Origin: Nereocystis luetkeana
Lineage: Eukaryota > Sar > Phaeophyceae > Laminariales > Laminariaceae
Reading direction: 5' to 3'
DNA: 64,000 nucleotides
Assembly (NCBI GenBank): GCA_031213475.1
Contig: JARUPZ010000017.1
Location: 6,216,167 to 6,280,166, forward strand
In this document: piece after piece, positions 23,101-35,100 of the stretch
Numbering within the stretch: the first letter of the stretch is position 1
How the letters are laid out: every line of letters begins with the position of its first letter
Made by a program: the position numbers and the translations under genes
The notes under the pieces: generated by a model
Databases searched by the model: none
What the model saw: the letters and a program-made list of their open reading frames with translations, nothing else
Told to the model about the DNA's origin: nothing

Positions 23101-26100
23101 TGACGCCGACATTCCGGTGACACAACAACGGTGACAAAAGCGTTCTATGGTTGGTTGACAGCAAGATCACATTTTTTTTTTTAATAGAAACGAAATATCC
23201 ATACCAAAAGGGGTGCGGGGGAAAAAAACGAGGAAATTGCCATTCTTTTATTCAACGAGACCCAAGCATCAATTGATATAGGAATATAGGAGCTCTTGGG
23301 GCAAGCTAAAAAAGACAAGTTGACGATAATGGTTCGAACTCGTTCGAGGTTCTCGTACGACCTACATGGTGCGTTTACCACGCCATGAGACCTTGCCTAT
23401 CTGCACGGTCTGCAAAAATGACCACCCTGTGACGGCCTGTATCACGAAGAGGATGCAGGGAGAGTGCGATTGGAAACCGCCCGCGCGTGGCAAGAGATAT
23501 TTCGTGCGTTGAAACAAATGTATTCAAACATATTCCAGAGCGACTCGAATGCACGAAATCTGTTCGAATGCACGTGTTTTTCGGGGGTTTTCTCTTCTTT
23601 TTTTTTTGTTAGGCCGTTTCTTATGCGGTTCAATTTTTGAGCTTCAGATTTTGGCCCGATCGCCTTTTCAGATGTGAAGTTGGCAAATCGAAACAGCCTT
23701 CCTATGCGGAAAAATCAGATTTATTGTGTGTGTAGAGATTTGAGCAAACGCCGAGACCAACTAATTGCTGTTTTTGTGGTTTGGCGCCGGGAAGAGACGC
23801 GCTGGGTGCGCTGCACTGTGCGTAGGACGCAAGCGTCCGAGCCAAGGCTGACCATCTCTGGTCTGGCGGCGAAGAGACGTGGCGAGTGTGCTAGAGCCAC
23901 TTGTCTTTGTATTTTGGGTTCCATGTTTTGACTGACTGCTGCTGCTGCTGCTGCTGTACAGCAGTGTACGTACAAGTACTCGTACGTATCCACGGAGAGG
24001 TGCGTGCCGAGTGCGTTTCTCTTGGTCTCTAGGCCCGAGCCCGCGCCAGGCGACTGACGTCTGGCCACGGAGGGTCGCACCGCCCGCTGCCCGAGCGTCG
24101 GGCGCGAAGCGATGCCGCTATACAGCTGTGTAACCTTTCAACTCATCGATCGTTCTGCTGCTGTTTGCAGTCATGGACAACATCTTGAATTTAGAGAGCA
24201 TCCCATTTTCCCATTTGAAAATCTGATGACCCAGGTCGTCGGATATTGGGCCAAAATCCGACGACTTGGGTCATCGGATTCTCAAATCGAAACATTTCCC
24301 GTCAGATTTTGCATAATTTATTAATCCGACTGCATAAGTAGGGTCATTCGTTTTTTGAGATCGACAAATAAATACAAATCTGAAGCTCGAAATCGAACCG
24401 CATAGGAAACAGCCTTAGGCGCTCATATTGCGATTGCACAACTTCGACATTTTCCGGTGCAATTGCAACGGTTTTGTACACTCGAGACGACACATCGTCT
24501 TGAGAACGCCCGAAATCAGTTGCAACTGCACCGTGTTCTTTGTTTTCTCCTTTTTTTGGGTGGCGCTTAATAAACTGCGATGGAACACAACTCCGACTTT
24601 TTCACGTGCAATTGCAACGGGTTTTCTACTCTCGAGACGCCATAGAGACTCGATAATAATGCGTAAGTGAAGTTTTCATCGTCGCAGAATATTTCTCTGG
24701 CCTCGCGCCGCGGAATTCGAATCGCACTCTCCTTGCATTCCCTGTGTGAGACCGGCCGTCACAGGCTGATTTGTTTTTGCAGTCCATGCGCATAGGTAAG
24801 GTCTCATAGCGTGGTCCAAACATAACATATCGTACTACGGGGGGACCCTATTGAAGAGGAGCAACGGTACACACAAAAAAAACCCATATATTTCGCTATT
24901 TTTACAACAGTATTTGGTCCTATTTACTATGGTCCCCCCGCGATACGAGAACACGTTCGAACAAGGAGGGTCAACTTGCCAATTTTGGAGCTTGACCTTT
25001 GCCTTTTTCGGTTGTGAATCTTCGGCGACACCCTCCTCTCTTGTTTTGTGTCACCGGAATGTTAGCGTTAGGGCACGTCGTCTAACCTCGGGGGTGCAGG
25101 CAGGGTTTTCAAGGTCCAGATCCATTGCCGAGGGGGGTTTTGTTGGCAATATACGCGTCCCCGATCGCTCAGTTTGGATTGTTATCGCAAAGATCAAGAG
25201 CACCGCTGGGCGAAAAGACGCAAAAAAACAAAGTTACACCCCAATACCTGTTTACACCGTCATAGCCCAAATGTTCAGCCCGTCCGAACTAATAACTCAT
25301 GCTATCTAAGTACCTGATTCAAGAAGCGACGCAAAAACTAGGTATTACGAAGGACCAAAGTTAATAGGACCAAATACTGTGAATAAAAAAGCTTAAATAT
25401 GTAGGTTTTTATGTATAACATAGGTCCTATTAACCATGGTCCCCCGTAATAATCGTCAGTGACAGTAGTGCGAGCGCTTTTTATGTCGCTCGTTCCAAAA
25501 CAGCAACATTTGTCATGACCTTTGTGCCCCTAGGGCTAACCTTCCTTGCCAATGCTTTTATACACTCATGACGAACAGACGCGGTCGAAGAGAAAAATAT
25601 CTCCGACGGGCGTCTGTGTGCGATATTTCGGGACTCTCGTCACACGCACACGAACGTTTCTGACGGCTTTGCGGATCCGAACCATCTCTACTGCAATCCG
25701 GCTAAGTGTCATAATAATAATAAAAGGCGAAAGTCTCAGTTCTATCGAGAAATCCGCCTCCTGAACTAGCCGCGGGAACAGAGTTCCCTCCCTCGTTTAC
25801 ATAGCCAGTAGTTGTCGTCGTTTTCTGATCTAGGTGTGACGCTCACGACACGGGACGACGATACCGGTCTCATATTGTAGAAAAATATTTTGTGCCGACC
25901 AGGTATCTCTCTGCCAGGCTAAAGGCTATCTGCGGAACGGCCTCGTTTTCTCTCGATTGCCACCGGATGTTTTTACAACATGTTTTCGGTGGTGAATATC
26001 CAGGTCATGAAATGCTGCAGACCATTGCCACGGCATCTAGGGGCGGTGGCTCTTTTTCTTGGTTCCTCCTGCGACAGCTTTGTATTTCATCTCCTATTCT

Positions 26101-29100
26101 ACTTGTGTGTTTCAGCAACCCGACCAAAAGTTTATATACCGGTAACATCTATCTATAGCCCTGAAGATGCCGCAAATTATCAGAGGTATCATACCACCCC
26201 TTAGACCCGGTACTTGCTTGCTTGAGGAGCTCGAGCGGTCAGAAAAAATTTGCCATAGAACGCAAGAGAGTGAAACCCCTACCAACCGTGGAACGAGAAA
26301 GTGGCCATAGGATAGCAGCTGACTCAAGCCTGCTACCATAGACGGTAAGCCACGTATCGCGCAGTCGAGCATGCGCGTCGATTTTCATCCTGTTATTTCC
26401 CGACCAATAATGTGACACCTCGAAGAGAAAACGTGCGATACTTACGTCGACGAGGATGGCGTTGGCAATGCTCTCCGGCACATCCAGATTCCTCAGCGCT
26501 AAAATACACATTGACCGGAAAAAAAAAACAAAAATACGCCGGCAGGGTGTGGAAGTCACATGTCGGAGTTGCACGGGCAGAGTCAGAGTTGCAGCCTGTA
26601 ACCGCAGCGTGGAGAGCAAACTTCGCAGAGTTACGATCGGCATCAAGCCTGGAGATACAATGAGTGTTAGCACGCACGACTTGCGATCGACGAAAATCTA
26701 TGGCCGCGTGAGCATGTCAGACTGGAACGGAGAAAGGTCTGGCCTATGTTTCTGCCCTACACTGCGATCGGTGAAGTCGACCGAAGGCTTCCGGGACCGG
26801 TGTTCTAGGGCAATTCTCTCACTCGCAGTTTCTGCGGTTGAACCCGTAAAAAAGATGGTTGAATCAAAATGGTTGAAACAAAATATCCTTCGGGATAGGG
26901 TTGACGTTACATACGCTAGGCGGTTAACACGGGAGAACCTACAGCGGGGTATACTGTACACGGGTCACATGTACGAACGACACCGGAGATGCCTGGGCGT
27001 TGCTTTGATTGTCAAGAAACCTCAACACTTGCCTTGCGAGGGGACGTCTCAGGCATACCTGCATCGGTGCAATACGTTGCCCGGCCAGGAGAAAACAGTC
27101 CCGATGGGCATGCTGTGCATGGAGGCAAACCGTCGGAGCTAATCGAGTTCGCCGGGCACTTTCCTGGAAGGGCGATTGAACGTGAGAAAATGGGATCGAT
27201 CAGGTTTATTCACCTACCGCGCACTATGGTCGTCAGCGATACGCGGACTCCATACCGCGAGAGTCAGGTTACAAAGTTCAGGACCCAGACCCACCGTTGT
27301 CTAAGGCGGGGGTTGGCCCGCTTTCCAGGGCGCTTTTCGTGTCGAAGATGACCGTTCATTCGAGCGAGTAAGTCATGCTTCAGGTGTTCATGCCTCTACA
27401 ATACAGTTGCATTTCAAACAATATATACTTGATTTCTACATCGGGATAGTTCATGGGTCACACGAATGTTGTCATTGCGGGGAAAATCTATCTCGTTCAG
27501 AGTATAGCACTACAGTAGTACCGTATATCGGGACAATTCACAGGTACACGTTGGTTGTTTTTATGGGGAAAATCTATCTCGTTTAGGGTAAGTGACACGC
27601 TGTGAGAAACACAACACCGGGCCAACCGACGCAATTCGCGACGTAACGCCGCTTCGCATCTAGCCGAGACAAACGCGGGTAGGCATTCCATTCACGGAAC
27701 AAACTCCAGGAAGCAGTACGAAGACAATCGGTGCGCTAGGCCGTTTACAGTCGGAAATCTGCCATTTCCGGAAATATCATGTTTAGAAACATTGCATCTA
27801 GACACAGAGCCGTTTGGTTTGAATGGTGAAATATATAAGAACCCAAAATATTGAGGGCCTTGTTCATGGAAATCCCCGAGCATAATAAAAGTTACAGCGA
27901 GTCCACCACAGCCGAGATACTAAAAACAAAATAACGAACCACGGCAAACCGGAGAACGGTGCGATTGTTTGTTTTACTAAGTGCGAACCGCGGCATGTCA
28001 GGGCAAACCTGTACCACAGGGCAATTGGTTTTCGAATTACGACGATATAATTGCCATGACCATACGTAGTTCCTACTTCGTAAAACAAAACCAACCAAAC
28101 CAGTGTCGTTCACTTCGCCGTGATTTGGTCTTTTTTATGGGCTTTATTGAACCATTCATTAGGAGATTATGCTGTGGGTGGTATACCGCGATTCCAGTCA
28201 TCCTCGATGAGTTGACCCGCAAAGTACAAGAAAAGTTGAACTTCACAGATTTGAGCAAGACAAGACGAAAATCTGGTAGATGAACATGGTGCTTGAAGCA
28301 AATAGCATCTAAAAGCTGCACAAAACGCTCTCCGACATGCAATACTTGCGGACAATAGTGACGCGGGGAAGGGTAATCGTCGATATTCGTACGTGTACAC
28401 GTTTTGTCTAACGCCGAGAACTGAATTACGCCAATACCTTTGCAGTTCGGTTTTTCTGGCGCTCTTCACTTGTAAAGCGTAATACTTAAAAACAATACGC
28501 ATCTCGACAATGTGTGAACGCTTCACCTCGGCTTACCTCAATGATTTCTCGAATGGGACTCAGAAACGATATCGGAGAGTAACGACATTGGGCAGTACAA
28601 TAATCGAGGAATACGGCCGTCCGAAATGTTTTTCACCCGAAGTATGCCACCTTTCTCGGTCCACGCGTCTTGTCACACATGTAGACTAGATACTAACTCT
28701 GCCGTGTATCTGGTATTAGCAAGTCCACGTGATTGTGGGTGGGGCTTGACTTGCATGATATCAGGAATTTCAGTGGCTCCTGGGGTCCAACACACCTTAT
28801 TTGCACCCCGAGTTGTCATATTAATAGTGCATTTACACACCTAGTTGATCGTCTAGTCGGCTTGGGTTGCAAACGGTCTCTCCGAAAGATCGGTTTTGGG
28901 ATTGGGGGTATGGATACCTTCACACGTGTTACCATGAGAGACACAACAACAGGTTGGTTCCATGGAACCCTCCAATACCACGCACAGAGCATCAAGCCAG
29001 ACTCACCGTACGCCTCCACGGTGCAGTCACTCTCGGCGTAGCTGGTCACCGTGGCAGTAAACCTCTCTGTTTCTCTTTGGAACTGGGAGAACAGACCGCC

Positions 29101-32100
29101 CGCCACCCAAAGGAGCTCTCCCCCAGATCGAGCAGTAATCGTCCATTTTGTACCTTCGCGACCGTATCCCCAGATTTCGTAGTCACCGAGAACGGCGTCA
29201 GTTCCGACGTCTAGACCGTTCAGGGTCACGTAGCTCTCGTACAGTGGAATCCCTTCGCCGTATCCATCGTGCTCGTCACCCCACGAACCGACGTCCTGCG
29301 AGTAACACGTATGCGTTCACAAACAACATACAAGGGAGACATGCCAAGGTGTTAAGCAAGGCAAAGCATGCGCTGTTAAGCGCGTTAACCAGCGTGTTGC
29401 GCACTGATATGTTCGGTATAGGTAGAGGCGTGCCGAGTCAGGGTTGGCGTCTGCCACGAGGTGAAAAGTGCTGGTTCCTAGCATCCTGGGTTAAAACTCT
29501 TGTAGGGGTATGGTCACACAGTGGACGTCCGCAAAGGTGTACCACGACATAAAGCACGCCTGAGGGTTTGGTCCTTACGGTACAATGTACCAACTTGTCT
29601 CCGGTCGTCGGTATTCCGGGAGTATATCTCCAGCCAACCCAAAAACCAGGCTCTCAAAAACAATAATGGCAATCCGATCAAGGATCCCGTGTCTTGGTTT
29701 TAAAACCAAAATCAGAACGGAGAAAGACGGTATCGGTGTAGGTGCTCAGGGGAGTCCCCCCTCCCTTGTCATCGACGCATGCTTTGACCAAGAAGATGTA
29801 ACCTACTCCCGCCGTAGAGCGCTTCTGTACTGCAGACGTAGTTCAAAGGCAAGCATAAATATTTATCGACAACTTAGCACCAGACGTGCAGCAGCAGCAG
29901 CAGCCGTGTCTCCTCATGCCGGTGAACCAGCTTCTTTGTTCGGATTCTCGTTCTGATTCCCGAAGGGTTTCAAGTGCCGGCCCCCGTTTGTTTAGGCAGG
30001 TGTGGGGTGGCACCTGAGTGTCCAAGGAGAGTTCGATGCAAGTAGTCCTTTAACTTCGAGCTTCTTGTAAGACAAGTATGGCAAATGTTCGTGGGCGTTT
30101 GGCAAATTAGCTAAACGTGAAATGGGCAACCTTGAAGAGGCTGACGGTGCATAGCATAACTTCTTTTTTCCCGTGGTTTGCCTCTTAGGCGATGTCGTAC
30201 GCAGTTGGATTTGCAATCAGTTAGAAATGGTGCTATCAGCATGTTCGCATGAGCTTTTGCCCGGAAAAGGGGCGAAAATGCTGTTTTTCGCCTCGGAATG
30301 ACTAGGACTTTTCTCCAAGACCTATCTAGAGCTGTTTCCCGCTTCTTCAGGTGCCCAGTAGCAGGAAATCACCTTCGGTACTTTTCCGATCCAACTGGAT
30401 CAAATACGATTACAATTAGGGATCGGAACGGAAAAAAAGTGATTTCCGATCCAATCGGGGATTGAATCGTATTTGACCCAGTTGAATCGGAAACGTACCG
30501 GAGGTGATTTCCAGCAACTGGCCAGCTGGAGAAGCGGGAAACAGCTCTAGATAGGCCTTGGAAAAAGTCCAAGTCATTCAGAGGTGAGCAACAGCAGTTT
30601 CGCACATTTTCGGGGCAAACTCTCGTGCGAACGTGCCGGTAGCACCATTTGATAGCACCATTTCCAAACCGACTACAAATCCGACTGCATAAGACGTGGC
30701 CTTACCCCCCGATATGGCAAAAAAAAAAAAAATGTTCTCGGCCGTTTGACTACTAACTTTGTGTGTCGCCCCTTTACACTTTCCGGGGTCCTATAATATC
30801 ATCAACATATTTCAGTTGTTTCTCGTGTGTATAGTTTTCCAGGCTGGTGAACATGGTCAATTGTCACAGTTTTGATGGTTCGTTAATGTCTTCCCTTTGT
30901 GGCTTTTCCATTTCAAGACTGATTGATAAAAGTTGCTTCTTGTTAATGAATTTTCCAGGGTTGGGTTGTCAAAATGACTATCATGCTGTTTTGATCGCAG
31001 TTATTTTTTTCCCATACTATGTCTCAAAACGAGCCTTCAATGAAAAGTGTTGCATTCACTGTTCAAATAGTACCAATGCTCTTGACCATGAGGTCCCCAG
31101 AGGGCCAAATTATAACAGTTGAAATTCCAAGGGCTTTTCGCGGGTCGTGATCCTACGGGTTGTGTCAAGAGATTTCAAATTGGTCGCGGACCGGGTCGGG
31201 TCAGGTCAACATGTTTGAAATATCGCGGGTCGGGCCGGGTCGGGTCAAGAGACTTTCAAAGTTCCCGGGTATGGTCGGGTGGAGTCGAAACACCTCAATT
31301 AGATCGCGGTTCGGGCCGGGTCAGGTTACCCGGCTCGACCCTTGAGGTCTGACCTGACCCCCGGAAGGCACTGGTATCTTTTATATTCGGGTCCCAAAAT
31401 AGCCAAGTGACACTCGTAATAATTTCGAGAGGGAAATCGATGGTATCAGCAACCGCAACTGCGTGGTTGGAAGTAGGGGTCGTAAGGTTGTCTTGACAAG
31501 GCTGGTAGTCGACGTCAGTGTTGTGATGTTTTGTACCCCATATATGTGTTGAGCAATCACGCTGCGTGCAGACTCTTGATATAGCGACAACTATTTTGGG
31601 TACCGTTGCTATAACAATCGCCATCTAGTTTTGTTTCTCATCGGTTTTGTGTTGCCTTCATGGTCGAAAAGAAAAAAAGTCTTACGCGAAGACCCGCATA
31701 CTGACCCCGAGCTTGGGAAGACGAAAATCGCCGCCTACTTCGACTCCTCCCGGTTCAAGGACATGGAGGTCGAATCGGGTGAAGATTTCCTCCGAGAAGG
31801 CAATGATCTCGAGCGAAGCCTCGGTGGACCCGCTCGGACATCCTGTTGGGCATACGTCACATAGATGCGTGGGATCATCCGGAAATGGGGGGGACGGATA
31901 CTCATGTTGAATGATCAATGTTTCTGGTGTTATGCCAGAAAAACAATCGTTATATCGGCATACCAGCTCTGGTGGACAATATGAACTCTGTGCGAGTCGA
32001 ACGTACAGTCACCAGGAAGTCGGGGAGCAGAATATGTTAAAATATACAATCGACAGGCTCCCGGTGACAACACTTTGCAGGCCATGGAATATGCATTGAT

Positions 32101-35100
32101 CGTTTTTATCGCCAGCAACGCAACGGTAGATCACTTTAGGGAGTATGTTATCAATACGTAGTTGTACCAGAGCACCGCCGCGACAAACTGCTGGCGACCA
32201 GAGACAAGAGCGTTCAGAGCGGCGATGTCAAATGCAAAGAAGAAGCTCCTGTTGGCGGCAGTGACAAGTTTGACGTTGAACATGGTGCCGGCAGAGGATA
32301 ACTTCGCGTCGAGACACTGACTTAAATCGAACACTACATAATTTTTAGAACGAAGTATCCCGTCTATCGGTTTTGCACTTTCGTATGTGGCTCAGGGGCG
32401 AATAGGACACACGACTACTGCACCAGCTGTTTCAAGCATGCTACGCATGGAAAGTCCATCCACATGTTCGAAAAGTACAGACGAGACACATCCTACCATA
32501 CCTGAGGCAGCAAACGCTGGAGTTGGTGCTGGCGTGGCCACTGGAACCCGAATGTTATTGTGCCACATAATACACCGGCGAGGACAAGGAACGAAAAGCA
32601 CCGAACGGAACAAGGTTAGAATACGACTGAAACGAAACAAGGTCAGAATACGACTGAAACGCCTGACGCGCGCAGCGTTGTCAATAGACCTGTGATAATG
32701 CCGTAGTTCGTTGGTCGAATCTTCTTATTTCACGACATCACCGGTTTTAATAACCGCATCCCGTCCCCGATGGAAAACGTGTTAGACACGGCCGGAAAGG
32801 AAGGTGTCTTCTCTTGTACGTATGCTAGCCGACATAAAGGAGGAGTCGACCGCCGTAAAGGTAAACGAGTGAACCGGCCTTGACGTGGCCAGAAAATAAG
32901 TCCTTCCGCATCTTCGCGAAACATGGTGCCCGCCAACATACATATTTGGAACTACATTCCGGCGGAAATAACCGCAAACTGCGGCTAAAGTTTCCGTTCT
33001 CACGGAGCGTTCTTCACGTGGTCGTCACGATGGATAACTGTCAGTTAGTCAGTTACTTGAACTCTGTCTCCAAATGCGGTGTAGCGAAAAAGAGGCATCA
33101 GAGTATGTTGTCGATGTGTTTTGTTCTGGAGGCGATACACCAAGCACGGGAGATCCCATGTTCGATGCAAACGCATCATTCAATAAACTCACGGCAAGTC
33201 GTAGATTGGTATAGACTGATCGCCATGTCGCCTCCGCACGTAGACGCGGCGTCACCGGCGCAAGGAGTGTTGCAGGTGCCGTCCCCGTGGCGGTCGAAGT
33301 CGGTGTTTGTCTCGCGCTCCGTGATTTCGCAGCCGGCGCACCAGCACCTACGGTAGAGCGGCAAGCAAGGCCGACAAGAGGACACTCGAGTTGCTGGCTC
33401 CGATTCTTCTGTGGTTGTCTCAATCGCGCATGAGTTGATGAATTCGGGGCAAGATGTTGTCACATACACGCACAATTCCCTACTGTTGGGAACATTCACA
33501 TGTGTTGCTTCCGCGTCATTGTTGCAAGGCAGATTACTCCCGAGTTGAGTCATGCGGTTCACGCTTGCTTCGTACGGTTTCGGCAATGCGCAGGTACTTT
33601 GTTTTTAATGTAAACACCCGTCAGGCAGACACAAGTTGGTTGCATTGTAAGGGACCAATCAGCCAGGTGCGTAAAAAGCACGTTGCTATTCGTATGTTTT
33701 GCAAATACGACGAAACATATAAACACATAGCTGTAGATTCCAACGTACGGTATCGGCCAACACTATTGATAACAAGATTGCTGAAAGTCACAAATAGTAC
33801 CCTGCTATGCCGGCTTCCGATCAACAGCTTTTTTGTATCTAACCATTGTATCCCTCGGGAAGCCATCACTTACCTGTAGAACTTTGACATGGGGTAGATT
33901 TTAGTAATTACGTTCCCACAATTTGTAAATTGTGAGGGCAAACAGTAGGCACTCTCGGTGGTCTTAATGAACCCTCTTAGGACCCCAGTCCCGTTTTGGG
34001 GACAAACTACTTATAATCAGAGTACTTTGTCCCGACATATGCGAGTGCGGTGCTAAAGGGGTTAACTTCCGCGCAGAGTGAACGCTAGGACTTCCCGGAG
34101 CCAGCGTGTTTGCTGTCGTATCATATTCCGCTTCAACCATGGGAGACAGCATTCCCACACGCCCCCGAGAGTATCTACTCCGGAACACCACTGTTTCTCG
34201 GGACGAGTTGCAACCAGCTAACTATGCTCTGTGCAGGGATAGCGATATAACTGGTGGAGAATTAACGAGCCGTTAGTAGACTCAGCGTCGAACAGTTACT
34301 ATAGATGGCAGCTGTGCCCGGTTTTCGGCCCAGGAAATGGAAACAAAAAAAACATCAAACAGGCGATAACTCAAGACGTCAACTATTAGTGGTTAACTTC
34401 AACCATCCCAACGTACAACTACACAAGCAACTGGTCGAATCGCACGCCGTGTTCAGATCTCAGGCGATGTGCAAAGCTCAAGTCACCGTCGTCGGCGTCG
34501 TAGCAGATACGTAGGTGTCGATTCACTCCACCTCACACTACTGATAAAATTGGTGTTAACCCGCTCATATACATTCACCCGGACCATCTACTTATCATGC
34601 CCTCGATTGGAATACGTTGTTTATGTGGCCAGGTGCAGGGAGGTGGGCGCGACAACAACCCATCACTATACCAACAAAAACGATGATTATCGCAAGCGTA
34701 CAGCACATATGAGCGGGGGTTGGCGTTCAATTTGGCACTCACTCGTTTCCCTGCTGGAGGCCGTAGTAGTACTTGGCCATTTCTCCGCACTTCGCACCGC
34801 AGTCCTAGAACGTGGACGACCGAGGCAGAAGAAGTGGGGATTGATTGGGAAGGGTGCTACCTACCGCACACCCTGAAGTTTGGAGAGCAACTGAGAAGGG
34901 TGCTACACCTACAGCGACCCTCGAAGGCAACTCAGTCCGATCAGCCACCGTGTACCATAAACAACCTCGAGAGCAAAAGGGAGAGTGTGTAGCCTACATC
35001 ACATACACCCAAGGCTTGTAACCGTTGGAGGGGGGCGAAGCCTGCGCCTTCCTACCACTAACCGTGGTTCTACATATACAAGCAACGCAAACAAGTCGAC

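Larger units (their letters stand above)
23352..24838. repeat. Large inverted repeat with ~180-bp arms enclosing a Harbinger-like MITE
   Basis: The left arm (about 23,352-23,530) and right arm (about 24,660-24,838) pair. Examples are AATCGCACTCTCC against its complement at 23,468, GGCCGTCACAGG against 23,430, and AAGGTCTCAT against 23,386. The interior holds the TTA-flanked element at 23,612-24,414 and a direct repeat at 24,419-24,655. Non-autonomous DNA transposon-like; the ends are approximate. Confidence 0.6.

Noticed and set aside
26456..27142. 228-codon plus-strand frame inside intron 9
   Set aside because: No recognisable domain, and it overlaps the better-supported minus-strand exon 10.
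33348..33586. Upstream extension of the exon 5 frame (Cys-containing)
   Set aside because: The frame is open to 33,586, but the WSC domain needs the GLQxGxE segment found in exon 4, and a TAG| acceptor sits exactly before the CWC codon.
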